Positions 33,769 through 40,740 of a DNA stretch of 64,000 bases are shown here, piece after piece (position 1 is the first letter of the stretch; every line of letters begins with the position of its first letter). The position numbers were made by a program, and so were the translations under genes. Below the pieces are notes generated by a model, which saw only the letters and a list, made by a program, of their open reading frames with translations, did no database searches and was not told the origin of the DNA. The stretch is from CAVPGP01 sp963704025 (lineage in GTDB: Bacteria; Actinomycetota; Thermoleophilia; Gaiellales; Gaiellaceae): NCBI GenBank assembly GCA_963704025.1, contig CAVPGP010000002.1:558001-622000 (forward strand). The letters are read 5' to 3'.

Positions 33769-34253
33769 GACGCCTCCCGGAGGAGCGGCGGCGCCAGCGC
33801 GTGGCAGATCGCGACCGCGAGCGCGTCGGCCGCATGGTTCGGCGTCGGCAGCTCCTGAAGCCTGAGGATCGCCTTCACCATCCGCTGCACCTGCGCCTTG
33901 TCGGCGCGGCCGTAGCCGCACACCGTGCTCTTCACGCGGGCCGGCGCGTACTCGGCGCAGGCGACGCCGGCGAGCGCGCACGCCACGAGGACGGCGCCTC
34001 GCGCCTGCCCGACAGAGAGTGCGATGCGGGCGTCGGCGCCGACGTACGACTCCTCGAGGACGACGGCATCCGGCGAGTGCAGCTCGATGAGTCGCGTGAC
34101 CTCGACGTAGATCGTCTTTAACCGGACCTCCGGGCGCTCCCGCGCGGACGTCCGCCACCACCCGTGGTCTAGCGCCCTGAGGCGGTTTCCGCTTCCTTGG
34201 ACGATTCCGTATCCGCAAGCAGCCGTGCCTGGATCGATGCCGATGACCTTCAC
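33765..34253 (-). CDS. ruvC: Holliday junction resolvase RuvC
   Basis: A 162-residue RNase H-fold endonuclease. The acidic catalytic residues sit in VIGIDPGTA, DAVVLEESYVG and PNHAADALAVAICH. It is the first gene of the operon; TAACCT lies 6 bases before its GTG. In many bacteria yebC directly precedes ruvC; here an AAA ATPase gene on the other strand separates them. Confidence 0.96.
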   Translation of the reverse strand: MKVIGIDPGTAACGYGIVQGSGNRLRALDHGWWRTSARERPEVRLKTIYVEVTRLIELHSPDAVVLEESYVGADARIALSVGQARGAVLVACALAGVACAEYAPARVKSTVCGYGRADKAQVQRMVKAILRLQELPTPNHAADALAVAICHALAPPLLREAS

Positions 34254-34259
34254 GACGAG

Positions 34260-34265
34260 AGGTTA
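34260..34265 (-). promoter_or_regulatory. -10 hexamer TAACCT of ruvCAB
   Basis: TAACCT on the minus strand with 6 bases to GTG 34253. The ATPase operator array begins 35 bases further upstream, so the two promoters may influence each other. Confidence 0.5.
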
Positions 34266-34299
34266 AGCGCCTCTTCGGACGTTCCTCCCTGCCGGAGCC

Positions 34300-34364
34300 G
34301 GTACGGGGTGGCCGTACCCATTAGTACGGAATTGTCGTACCTGCTGGTACGATTTCTCCGTACC
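34300..34364 (+). promoter_or_regulatory. three phased GTACG-N7-CGTAC palindromes
   Basis: Sites at 34300-34318 (GGTACG-N7-CGTACC), 34323-34341 (AGTACG-N7-CGTACC) and 34346-34364 (GGTACG-N7-CGTACC). Each is 19 bp, each begins exactly 23 bp after the last, and the third ends at the base before GTG 34365. A TACGAT hexamer lies inside the third. This is an operator array for a dimeric protein binding cooperatively, or an iteron set. Confidence 0.85.
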
Positions 34365-35504
34365 GTGATCGAGGACGTCAACCCCTTCGTCTACTCGCGC
34401 CCGATCGCGCCCGACGAGATCGTCGACCGGGACGCGGAGACCGCGCAGCTGCTCCAGAACGCGCTCGGCGGGCACTACACGCGCCTCTACGCGCCGCGCA
34501 AGTACGGCAAGACGAGCCTGCTGCGCCGCGTGCTCCGCGACGCAGAGCGCGAGGAGGGAATGGTCCCGATCCTCGTCGACCTCTACGGGGTGCTTTCGAT
34601 CGCCGACGTGACCGTCCGGTTCGAGCGCGCCTACGCGCGGCAGCTGCAGGGGAAGGTGCGGTCGAAGATCGAGGACTTCCTCCAGAGCACGGGGCTCGGG
34701 CTCTCGCTCGGGGCCTTCGGGATCAGCGCGCGGCTTCAGCTCGAGCCGAAGGCGGACGCCCTTCCTGCCCTGCACGCGCTGCTCGACCTGCCGCTGCGCC
34801 TTGAGGAGGGCGGCGGCTTCAGGGCGCTCGTGGTGCTGGACGAGTTCCAGGACATCACGAAGGTGAAGCAGATGGACGCCCTGCTGCGCAGCCACATCCA
34901 GTACCAGGGCGAGGTCGCCTCGTTCGTCTTCGCCGGCTCCGAGCCCGGTCTGATGCGTGAGCTCTTCGAGGAGAAGGAGCGCCCGTTGTACGGCCAGGCC
35001 GTGCCGATGCGGCTCGGGCGGCTCGCCGACCCGGATCTCGCGGCATACATCACGGAGCGCTTCCGCGAGAGCGGGCGGAGCGTCGGCGAGGCGCTCAACC
35101 CGTTGATCGCGACGGCGAAGGGCCACCCGCAGCGCGCGATGCTGCTCGCTCACCGGCTGTGGGTAGAGGTGGCCGGCGGCGGCTCCGGGACGCTCGCCGA
35201 CTGGGCCGCTGTCCGCAGAACGGCGCTGGCGGAGCTCGGCCCGGAGCTCCAGGCGCACTGGCGCCGCCTCTCGACGAACGAGCAGAAGGCCGTGCGGGCC
35301 GTGCTCGCGGGTGAGGGCTCGCCGTACCGCGTCCGCGATCTCCGCCAGCTGGACATCAGCAAGGGCACGACCCGGGACGCCGTCCGCAGCCTGCTGGAGA
35401 GCGCGGATCTGGAGACGAACGAGTCGGGCTCGTACGCGCTGGTCGATCCGCTGTTCGGCGAATGGGTCGCCGGCCTGCCGGACAGCGGCGACGACGAAGC
35501 GTAG
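34365..35504 (+). CDS. archaeal-type AAA ATPase (ATPase_2-like) with C-terminal wHTH
   Basis: A 379-residue STAND/AAA protein. Walker A is LYAPRKYGKTSLL, Walker B ALVVLDEFQDI, with FVFAGSEPGLMRELF as sensor 1. The C-terminal ~90 residues look like a winged helix (RDLRQLDISKGTTRDAVRSL). Such ATPases are common in archaea and often belong to mobile or defence-related loci; the function is unknown. GTG 34365 directly follows the third palindrome, so it may be autoregulated through its own winged helix. It interrupts the yebC-ruvC neighbourhood, and both flanks carry GTAC palindromes. Confidence 0.8.
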   Translation: MIEDVNPFVYSRPIAPDEIVDRDAETAQLLQNALGGHYTRLYAPRKYGKTSLLRRVLRDAEREEGMVPILVDLYGVLSIADVTVRFERAYARQLQGKVRSKIEDFLQSTGLGLSLGAFGISARLQLEPKADALPALHALLDLPLRLEEGGGFRALVVLDEFQDITKVKQMDALLRSHIQYQGEVASFVFAGSEPGLMRELFEEKERPLYGQAVPMRLGRLADPDLAAYITERFRESGRSVGEALNPLIATAKGHPQRAMLLAHRLWVEVAGGGSGTLADWAAVRRTALAELGPELQAHWRRLSTNEQKAVRAVLAGEGSPYRVRDLRQLDISKGTTRDAVRSLLESADLETNESGSYALVDPLFGEWVAGLPDSGDDEA

Positions 35505-35516
35505 CCACCCCCCCCG

Positions 35517-35541
35517 CGTACCTGGTCGTGTACCAGATACG
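35517..35541. repeat. imperfect CGTACCTGGT hairpin downstream of the ATPase gene
   Basis: CGTACCTGGT and ACCAGATACG pair with one mismatch over a 5-base loop. It uses the same CGTACC half-site as the upstream array, with the half-sites in the opposite order. Confidence 0.65.
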
Positions 35542-35606
35542 AAATTCTGGTCTCAAAACTGGAAAATCCTGCACAGAACGCGATTTTGCTGCCACCGCGC
35601 TGCTCT
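35542..35606. other. AT-richer spacer between the two CGTACC hairpins
   Basis: No gene is seen. The stretch is clearly less GC-rich than its surroundings (for example GAAATTCTGG, AAAACTGGAAAATCC), consistent with imported or end sequence of the ATPase cassette. Confidence 0.5.
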
Positions 35607-35631
35607 CGTACCTGGTCGCCGACCAGGTACG
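35607..35631. repeat. perfect CGTACCTGGTC hairpin, right flank of ATPase cassette
   Basis: CGTACCTGGTC-GCC-GACCAGGTACG, an 11-bp perfect stem with a 3-base loop, 90 bp from the first hairpin. It may be a terminator or a binding or end site of the cassette. Confidence 0.75.
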
Positions 35632-35695
35632 GGGAGGCTCGACGGGCCGGGCACGTGGTCGCCGGACGCTCCCGCTGGACGCCTGGTTCTCCCGG

Positions 35696-36451
35696 CTAGG
35701 AGGCGACCGCCTCGAGCACCTGCTCGGGGATGTCGAAGTTGGCATAGACGTCCTGGACGTCGTCGAGGTCCTCGAGCGCGTCGATCAGCTTCATGACGCG
35801 CTTGGCGGCGCCCTCGTCGGCGACCTCGACGGTCTGCCGGGGGATCATCGCGAGCTCGGCCGACTCGACCGTGAAACCTGCGTCCTCGATCGCCGCCCGG
35901 GTGGCCTGGAGCTGCTCGGGCTGAGCCGTCACCTGGTAGGTGCTCCCGTCGAGCTCGACGTCGTCCGCCCCGCCGTCGGCCGCCGCGAGCGTCAGCTCGT
36001 CCTCGTCGACGCCGTCGACGCTCACGAGCACGACTCCCAGCCGCTCGAACTGCCACGCGACCGCGCCCGTCGTGCCGAGGTTGCCGCCGTGCTTCGAGAA
36101 GAGGTGCCGGACGTCGGCCGCCGTGCGGTTCCGGTTGTCCGTCAGGGCCTCCACGATCACTGCGACCCCGTCGGGCCCGTAGCCCTCGTAGACCACGATC
36201 TCGAAGGTCGCGGCGTCGGCGCCCTCGCCGGTACCCTTCGCCACCGCGCGGTCGATGTTGTCCTTCGGCATCGAGTACGAGCGGGCCTTCTCGATCGCGT
36301 TCGCAAGCGCAAGGTTGTTGTCCGGGTCGCCGCCGCCTTCCTTCGCGGCGACGATGATCGCGCGCGAGAGCTTCGAGAAGAGCTTGCCGCGCTTCGCGTC
36401 GGCCGCGCCCTTCTTGTGCTTGATCGAAGACCACTTGCTATGCCCGGACAT
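35696..36451 (-). CDS. yebC: YebC/PmpR-family protein
   Basis: A 251-residue YebC-family protein (MSGHSKWSSIKHKKGAADAK at the start; GYGPDGVAVIVEALTDNRNR in the middle). Members act as transcriptional regulators or help ribosomes through proline stretches. Its ATG lies inside the end of pdxT (14-base overlap), so it is the distal gene of a pdxT-yebC pair. Confidence 0.95.
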   Translation of the reverse strand: MSGHSKWSSIKHKKGAADAKRGKLFSKLSRAIIVAAKEGGGDPDNNLALANAIEKARSYSMPKDNIDRAVAKGTGEGADAATFEIVVYEGYGPDGVAVIVEALTDNRNRTAADVRHLFSKHGGNLGTTGAVAWQFERLGVVLVSVDGVDEDELTLAAADGGADDVELDGSTYQVTAQPEQLQATRAAIEDAGFTVESAELAMIPRQTVEVADEGAAKRVMKLIDALEDLDDVQDVYANFDIPEQVLEAVAS

Positions 36452-37004
36452 ACCTCTCCTCGTCGACCAGCTGCAGGAAGCGCTCGTGCACCCGCGTGTC
36501 GTCCGTCAGCTCGGGATGGAACGCGGCGACAAGGATACGCCCTTCCCGCACGAGGACCGGTGCTCCGTCGAGCTCCGCGAGGACCTCCACCCCGTCGCCG
36601 AGCCGCGAGATTCGCGGGGCGCGGATGAAGATGCCCGTCAGCGGCCGCTCGTCGCCGGCGAGGACGAGCTCAGCCTCGAAGCTCGAGGCCTGGCGGCCGT
36701 AGGCATTGCGTTCGACGGAGACGTCGATCAGTCCGAGCTCGTCGCGCCCGAGCAAGATCATCCCGGCACAGGTGCCGAAGACGGGCCGCTCGAACCCCTG
36801 CAACGCCTCGTCGATTCCGTACAGCCGCGCCAGCCGCATGATCGCGGTCGACTCGCCGCCGGGAATCACCAGCCCGTCGATCCCGTCGAGCTGCTCCCGC
36901 TTGCGGACCTCGACGACGTCCGCGCCGAGACGGCGCAGCATGGCCGCGTGCTCGCGGAAGTTGCCCTGCAGGGCGAGGATGCCGATTGTGGGTGAGCCGT
37001 CCAT
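36438..37004 (-). CDS. pdxT: pyridoxal 5'-phosphate synthase glutaminase PdxT
   Basis: A 188-residue class I glutaminase that feeds ammonia to PdxS. IGILALQGNFREHAAML opens the protein; GLVIPGGEST is the oxyanion region, VFGTCAGMILL holds the nucleophile Cys, and AAFHPELTDD the His-Glu pair. It lies 43 bases after pdxS and also has TACAGT 9 bases before its ATG. Confidence 0.95.
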   Translation of the reverse strand: MDGSPTIGILALQGNFREHAAMLRRLGADVVEVRKREQLDGIDGLVIPGGESTAIMRLARLYGIDEALQGFERPVFGTCAGMILLGRDELGLIDVSVERNAYGRQASSFEAELVLAGDERPLTGIFIRAPRISRLGDGVEVLAELDGAPVLVREGRILVAAFHPELTDDTRVHERFLQLVDEERYVRA

Positions 37005-37013
37005 CTCACGGCC

Positions 37014-37019
37014 ACTGTA
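37014..37019 (-). promoter_or_regulatory. -10-like hexamer TACAGT before pdxT
   Basis: TACAGT on the minus strand, 9 bases before ATG 37004, in the pdxS-pdxT gap; a possible internal promoter. Confidence 0.35.
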
Positions 37020-37047
37020 TCGACGGGTCGGGGTCGTACCCGGTCCG

Positions 37048-37932
37048 CTACCAGCCGCGCGTCTCGAGCAGCTGCTCGGGTGCGAGCTCGGCAGTCGAGA
37101 TGCCGACCATCGCCTCGCCGAGGCCCTCGGACACCCGGGCCAGGACGTCCGCGTCCTGGAAGTGCGTCGTCGCCTCGACGATCGCCTTCGCGCGCTTCTC
37201 CGGATCCCCCGACTTGAAGATGCCCGAGCCGACGAACACGCCGTCGGCGCCGAGCTGCATGCAGAGCGCCGCGTCGGCGGGGGTGGCGATCCCGCCCGCG
37301 GTGAAGGTCACGACCGGCAGTCGCCCGTTCTCGCCCACCCAACGCACGAGCTCGAGCGGCGCACGCAGCTCCTTCGCCTCCGCGTAGAGCTCCTCCGCGC
37401 GCAGGGAGCCGAGGCGCCGGACGCCGCCGAAGACGGCGCGCATGTGCGTGACCGCGTTGACGATGTCCCCGGTGCCCGCCTCGCCCTTCGTGCGGATCAT
37501 CGCCGCGCCCTCGGAGATGCGCCGCAGCGCCTCGCCCAGGTTCGTCGCGCCGCAGACGAACGGGATCGTGAACCGCCACTTGTCGACGTGGTGCTCGAGA
37601 TCGGCTGGTGTCAGCACCTCGGACTCGTCGACGTAGTCGATCTCGAGCGACTCCAGGATCTGCGCCTCGACGAAGTGGCCGATGCGGCACTTCGCCATCA
37701 CCGGGATGGTGACGGCCTCCTGGATCTGGCGGATCATCCCGGGGTCGGACATGCGGGCGACGCCGCCGTCGCGGCGGATGTCCGCGGGGACGCGCTCGAG
37801 CGCCATCACCGCCACCGCCCCGGCGTCCTCGGCGATGCGGGCCTGCTCGGCGTCCACGACGTCCATGATCACCCCGCCCTTGAGCATCTCCGCGAGGCCC
37901 GTCTTCACCCTGAGCGTTCCGATCTCGGCCAT
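37048..37932 (-). CDS. pdxS: pyridoxal 5'-phosphate synthase subunit PdxS
   Basis: A 294-residue TIM-barrel synthase that makes PLP from ribose 5-phosphate, glyceraldehyde 3-phosphate and ammonia. Family segments are GLAEMLKGGVIMDVVDAEQA, VMALERVPADIR, VMAKCRIGHFVEAQ and GVFVGSGIFKS. The start is ATG 37932, 7 bases after TAGACT, whose first three bases are the stop codon of the upstream hydrolase gene. Confidence 0.97.
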   Translation of the reverse strand: MAEIGTLRVKTGLAEMLKGGVIMDVVDAEQARIAEDAGAVAVMALERVPADIRRDGGVARMSDPGMIRQIQEAVTIPVMAKCRIGHFVEAQILESLEIDYVDESEVLTPADLEHHVDKWRFTIPFVCGATNLGEALRRISEGAAMIRTKGEAGTGDIVNAVTHMRAVFGGVRRLGSLRAEELYAEAKELRAPLELVRWVGENGRLPVVTFTAGGIATPADAALCMQLGADGVFVGSGIFKSGDPEKRAKAIVEATTHFQDADVLARVSEGLGEAMVGISTAELAPEQLLETRGW

Positions 37933-37939
37933 TGGCCTC

Positions 37940-37945
37940 AGTCTA
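37940..37945 (-). promoter_or_regulatory. -10 hexamer TAGACT of pdxS, overlapping a stop codon
   Basis: TAGACT on the minus strand with 7 bases to ATG 37932. Its TAG (37945-37943) is the stop of the hydrolase gene. Confidence 0.5.
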
Positions 37946-38767
37946 GCCGGAGAGAAATCGCTCCACCGTGTCCCGGAAGCGGTCACGCGCCTCGACGAAG
38001 ACGAAGTGGCCCACGCCGGGGAGAATGGCCAGCTCGGCGGCGGGAAGCGCGTCGGCGATCTCGCGCGCGCTGACCGGCCCGCAGATGAAGTCGAGCTCTC
38101 CGGTGATCACGAGTGTGTCCGCCTCCACCCGAGAGAGCAGAGGCCGCAGGTCGAACGACTCGAAGATCTCTTCGTTGAAGAGCTTGAGCGCGTCCCGGTT
38201 CGGCCGCTCCTCCGCGATCGCGTCGAGATACGTCCGCTCGGTGCCGCCGAGCTGCGCGACGTAGAACGGCAGCTCCCGCTGGACGAGCGCCGCCAGATCG
38301 GCTTCCGACTCGAACTCGCCCGCCTGCTCCGCCTCGAGGGCGGCGCGGGCGTCGTCGTACCAGGACTCGGCCGAGCGCGACTCCATCAGCGCCTCCATGG
38401 CCTGCTGCTGCGGCTCCTGGAACCGCGGCAGCGTGCTCGCCAGCACGAGCTTGCGCACGCGCGACGGGTACTCGGCGGCGTACGCCATCGCGACGACGCC
38501 CCCGTGCGAGTGACCGAGCAGGTCGAGCTGCTCGGCACCTAGGCCGGCGCGCAGCTCATCCAGGTCTGCGACGTAGTCCTCCGTGCTGTACGCACGTGGA
38601 TCGGCCGGCGTCTCCGAGGCGCCGGTGCCGCGCGGATCGACGAGCACGAGCGTACGGGCCGCGCCCAGCCCGGCCAGGTCCTGGAAGTAGCCGGAGTCGA
38701 AGCCGGGGCCCCCGGGATGGCAGACGAGCAGCGGGCCGGACCCCTCCAGGCGGTACGCGGGCAGCAC
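37943..38767 (-). CDS. alpha/beta hydrolase, proline iminopeptidase-like
   Basis: A 274-residue hydrolase. HPGGPGFDSGYF forms the oxyanion region as in prolyl aminopeptidases, LLGHSHGGVVAMAYA holds the nucleophile Ser, TLVITGELDFICG the acid and GVGHFVFVE the His. A peptidase or esterase; the substrate is unknown. TAAGCT lies 6 bases before its GTG. Confidence 0.85.
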   Translation of the reverse strand: MLPAYRLEGSGPLLVCHPGGPGFDSGYFQDLAGLGAARTLVLVDPRGTGASETPADPRAYSTEDYVADLDELRAGLGAEQLDLLGHSHGGVVAMAYAAEYPSRVRKLVLASTLPRFQEPQQQAMEALMESRSAESWYDDARAALEAEQAGEFESEADLAALVQRELPFYVAQLGGTERTYLDAIAEERPNRDALKLFNEEIFESFDLRPLLSRVEADTLVITGELDFICGPVSAREIADALPAAELAILPGVGHFVFVEARDRFRDTVERFLSG

Positions 38768-38773
38768 CGGGTG

Positions 38774-38779
38774 AGCTTA
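38774..38779 (-). promoter_or_regulatory. -10 hexamer TAAGCT, overlapping a stop codon
   Basis: TAAGCT on the minus strand with 6 bases to GTG 38767. Its TAA (38779-38777) is the stop of the upstream DUF1385 gene. Confidence 0.5.
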
Positions 38780-39562
38780 CGCCAGCTCGCGGCGCAAAAC
38801 GGAGGCGACGGCCGCGAGCGCGACGCGCGTCTCGTTCAGCTTCGGCTCGCGCGTCGTCAGCCGCTGCAGGCAGAGCCCGGGCAGCAGCAGGGCCTGCACC
38901 GGCCGCCGGGCGGATGCCTGGACGAAGCGCCAGAGCTCCATCGAGAGCGCGAGCGACACGGCCGCGACGACGGCGGGCGTCCACAGCGCCGGGGCGAGCG
39001 GCCAGAGCCGGTCCGCGACGAGGGTCACGGGCAGCGCGATCGCGGCGAAGTTCGTGCCGCACCGCGGCGAGAACCGGGTCGGCCTCGCGTCCCCGCGCCA
39101 CGTGTCGATCAGACGCCGCTCCTCGACCGCCGCGATCGCCCGGTGCTCCGCGCCGTGGAGTGCGAGCGCGCGTCCGCGCAGCATCATCACCAGCAGCGCA
39201 ACGGTGAGCGCGATGCCGAGGAGGAACGCGAGCCGGTCGGGAAGGAAGACGAGCCCGAACGGCGCGATCACTGCGACGCCGAGCGCGAGCCGCTCCTTGA
39301 CTTGGGTCGTGCCGCTCCGCGAGAAGAGCGGCGACAGCGACATCCCGAGCCGTGTCAGCCCGCGGACCAGCGGAATGCCCTGTGCCCAGGCGGGCGGATG
39401 CGGCATCGAGCCCTCGCTGACGGTGCCGTCCGTCCGGGCGAACGCCCAGTAGCGCTCGGAGACGATCACGACCCCGTCCGGCCGGGCCATGCCACCCAGG
39501 CGCGGCAGCGCGGACGCGCCATCGGCGCTCGCCAGCTCAGGCGGGTGTGCGGACGTTCCCAC
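38777..39562 (-). CDS. DUF1385 membrane protein
   Basis: A 261-residue protein of the DUF1385 family: LPRLGGMARPDGVVIVSERY at the start, ALHGAEHRAIAAVE and RFSPRCGTNFAA in the middle (likely metal-binding His and Cys), and LLLPGLCLQRLTTREP near the end, with four to five membrane helices. Function unknown; in some bacteria relatives lie near translation genes, here not. Confidence 0.85.
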   Translation of the reverse strand: MGTSAHPPELASADGASALPRLGGMARPDGVVIVSERYWAFARTDGTVSEGSMPHPPAWAQGIPLVRGLTRLGMSLSPLFSRSGTTQVKERLALGVAVIAPFGLVFLPDRLAFLLGIALTVALLVMMLRGRALALHGAEHRAIAAVEERRLIDTWRGDARPTRFSPRCGTNFAAIALPVTLVADRLWPLAPALWTPAVVAAVSLALSMELWRFVQASARRPVQALLLPGLCLQRLTTREPKLNETRVALAAVASVLRRELA

Positions 39563-39568
39563 CCCCGA

Positions 39569-39574
39569 ACCGTA
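39569..39574 (-). promoter_or_regulatory. -10 hexamer TACGGT of the DUF1385 gene
   Basis: TACGGT on the minus strand with 6 bases to GTG 39562. Confidence 0.5.
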
Positions 39575-39651
39575 GACGCGGTTCGGCCGCCCGGCTACCC
39601 GCCGGACGGCCTATCCGCGCTGCCGGTCCGGTCCTACCAGGGACGAAGCGG

Positions 39652-40740
39652 TTACCCGGGCCGGTGCGGCGCCAGGAGCCGCTCGACGGCGGGCTCCACG
39701 CCCCAGGCGTCCGCGAGCTCGCGGAAGTCGCGGGCGGCGCGCTCGCGCGCGGCGGGGTCCTCGCGGCGCTCGGCACGGATCATCAGGTTCTTGGCCGTGT
39801 GCTCGGCGGCGACGAACTCGATCGCCTCGGCGTGGTAGCCGTGCAGCTCGAGCGCCGCAGCGCGCAGCGCGTCGGTGAGAAGATCGGCCTGGCGGCCGAG
39901 CAGCAGTCCGTGTCGGAGCAGGGCGTCCTTCGGCCGCCCGGCGATCTGGCCGGCGAGCTCTCGGTGGCAGCACGGGGCGACCACGATCGCGTCCGCGCCG
40001 AGCTTGACGCCCGCGGCGATCGCCTCGTCGGTTGCCGTGTCGCAGGCGTGCAGGCTGACCAGCAGGTCGCACGGGCCCTGGTACTCGACGACCGGCGCGG
40101 CGACCGTCTCGACCTCGAATCCCAGCTGCGCGGCGACGCGCTCGACCGACTCGAGCACCTGCGGGTTGACGTCCACGGCCGTGAGACGCGCCGTCCTGCC
40201 GTGCTTGCGCGCCCACGCCAGGAGCGCGAGCGAGAGGGACGCCTTGCCGGCGCCGGCGTCGACGACGTGCACGTCTTCTTCCTCCCACACCCTCAGCGGC
40301 CGCAGCAGCTCGACGTAGTGCTGCACCTGCCGGTACTTGTCGGCGTGCTGCTTGCGCAGGCGGCCCTCGGGCGACACGAGCCCGATGGCGACGAAGAGCG
40401 GGTCGTCCTGGGCGAGGGGATAGCGCTTCGCCTCGTCGTGCGCGAGCTCGACCGCGGTGGCCGCGGACGGGCGGCCGCGGCTGAGGAGCCAGCGCCCCTT
40501 CTTCGTCCGACGAGCGTGGACGTCGCCGTGGGGCGAGAGCAGGTGAACGCGGTCGGCTTCCTCGAGCAGGGACTCGAGCCGCGCGGGCCACTCGGCCGCC
40601 TCGACCGTCTCGGTGCGGGCACCGTCGACGAGCTTGACGGCCCGGCCTCGTCTCAGCTCGACAGGTGTCGCGGTCACGGTGCCGACGACGAGCTTGCGCC
40701 ATGTGCCTAGGCGGCCGGCCTCCCTGCGGAGCTCCTCCAT
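39652..40740 (-). CDS. SAM-dependent methyltransferase (Methyltransf_32-like)
   Basis: A 362-residue protein with a central class I methyltransferase fold: VHVVDAGAGKASLSLALLAW binds SAM, RLTAVDVNPQVLES follows, and LVSLHACDTATDEAI with VVAPCCHRELA resembles the METTL25/Methyltransf_32 group. The substrate is unknown. The ATG lies 7 bases after GACAAT, and the first 34 bases overlap the end of the upstream nuclease gene. Confidence 0.8.
   Translation of the reverse strand: MEELRREAGRLGTWRKLVVGTVTATPVELRRGRAVKLVDGARTETVEAAEWPARLESLLEEADRVHLLSPHGDVHARRTKKGRWLLSRGRPSAATAVELAHDEAKRYPLAQDDPLFVAIGLVSPEGRLRKQHADKYRQVQHYVELLRPLRVWEEEDVHVVDAGAGKASLSLALLAWARKHGRTARLTAVDVNPQVLESVERVAAQLGFEVETVAAPVVEYQGPCDLLVSLHACDTATDEAIAAGVKLGADAIVVAPCCHRELAGQIAGRPKDALLRHGLLLGRQADLLTDALRAAALELHGYHAEAIEFVAAEHTAKNLMIRAERREDPAARERAARDFRELADAWGVEPAVERLLAPHRPG

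Noticed and set aside
37005..37047. PLP-responsive element between pdxS and pdxT
   Set aside because: Only a possible -10 hexamer is visible in 43 bases; no structure.
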